A stretch of DNA of 64,000 nt from Gilvimarinus sp. 2_MG-2023 (GTDB lineage: Bacteria > Pseudomonadota > Gammaproteobacteria > Pseudomonadales > Cellvibrionaceae). Where the stretch lies: positions 91,281 through 155,280 of the forward strand of contig NZ_JAUOQM010000018.1 of NCBI RefSeq assembly GCF_030547685.1. The letters run 5' to 3'. Position numbers and translations under genes: made by a program. The notes below the pieces were generated by a model. The model was not told where the DNA came from. It made no database searches and saw nothing but the letters and a program-made list of their open reading frames with translations. Of the stretch, positions 63,748 through 64,000 are shown one piece after another; position 1 is the stretch's first letter; the number at the start of each line of letters is the position of its first letter.

Positions 63748-64000
63748 GTGGCCAAAGTAGGGCTTTTTTTCGGTAGTGATGAAGGGAATACGGAGTTTAT
63801 TGCTCAGCGTATTCGCAAGCGTTTGGGCGCAGAGGTGGTAGATGTGCACGATATTGCCGATGTCACTCAATTGGAGTTTACCCAATACGACAATGTCATC
63901 CTCGGTATCCCCACCTGGGATTTTGGCCAAATTCAGTCCGACTGGGAAGAGTTTTGGGATGATCTGGCCGAAGTGGACTTTTCCGATAAAACCGTGGCTT
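63748..64000 (+). CDS. fldB: Flavodoxin, N-terminal part (3' end outside window)
   Basis: Starts at a GTG with AAGG ten bases upstream and stays open to the window end (84 codons visible). VAKVGLFFGSDEGNTEFIAQRI carries the FMN phosphate loop (GSDEGNTE; most flavodoxins have S/T-x-T-G-N-T), and NVILGIPTWDFGQIQSDWEEFWDDL is the FMN-ring loop with the Trp, of the long-chain FldB type. It transfers electrons at low potential in the cytoplasm. The replacement of Thr-Gly by Glu-Gly in the phosphate loop is a small departure from the usual pattern. Confidence 0.85.
   Translation, partial: MAKVGLFFGSDEGNTEFIAQRIRKRLGAEVVDVHDIADVTQLEFTQYDNVILGIPTWDFGQIQSDWEEFWDDLAEVDFSDKTVA

Overview
The window is a chromosomal segment of a Gram-negative gammaproteobacterium. 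It has a type II secretion protein, outer-membrane barrel proteins, a FimV polar protein and periplasmic signal peptides. Gene order leuC-leuD-leuB-asd-fimV-truA-trpF-accD-folC-SPOR-cvpA-purF-metZ is, from memory, the order of Pseudomonas aeruginosa PA3121 to PA3107. trpBA lying between trpF and accD, a leaderful alginate-lyase-family protein and the MipA/DUF3019/two-component cassette fit a marine polysaccharide degrader of the Cellvibrionales type better than Pseudomonas itself. The species assignment is inference. The window is almost entirely core genome: I see no prophage, insertion sequence, CRISPR array or integrase.

1-12 kb: the C-terminal part of GspB, a hexapeptide acyltransferase, a RluA-type pseudouridine synthase coupled to a lipoprotein hydrolase, ppnP, an alginate-lyase-family enzyme, tRNA-Asn beside a broken tRNA-Asn copy, a DnaJ-related protein with a spermidine-synthase-like methyltransferase, then a leftward RNA-modification and folate run (rsmC, rsuA, truC, folD) and a leftward Pro-Arg-His tRNA operon with a clear sigma-70 promoter.

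12-25 kb: flavin reductase, a 580-bp AT-rich non-coding block, gpsA-DUF4389-sixA, an alpha/beta hydrolase overlapping a DUF4892 protein, folE, prmB-aroC-nitrilase, then a four-gene envelope-sensing cassette (MipA/OmpV, DUF3019, OmpR-type regulator, RstB-like kinase).

25-49 kb: a LysR regulator divergent from leuCD-VOC-leuB, asd, fimV, truA, then trpF-trpB-trpA-accD-folC-dedD-cvpA-purF-metZ, leading into moxR, an unusual four-repeat protein with its own promoter, DUF58 and the transglutaminase tgpA. Branched-chain and aromatic amino acid, fatty acid, folate, purine and methionine synthesis are thus strung along one strand.

49-64 kb: an amtB without an adjacent glnK, a leftward group (TrmH-type methylase, CBS protein, pdxJ, cyclophilin, SH3 protein, YciI, VC0807-type membrane protein), a rightward PHP nuclease-yciO-scpA-scpB-rluB run, a diguanylate cyclase, a CpxRA-like two-component system and, divergent from it, the start of a flavodoxin that runs off the end.

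The least ordinary points are the repeat protein at 45.3 kb, a tRNA-Asn with one extra base plus a nearby broken copy, a palindrome matching the PdhR-type operator upstream of asd, a possible ATT start codon in the DUF3019 gene, and several long 3' hairpins that lack a T tract.
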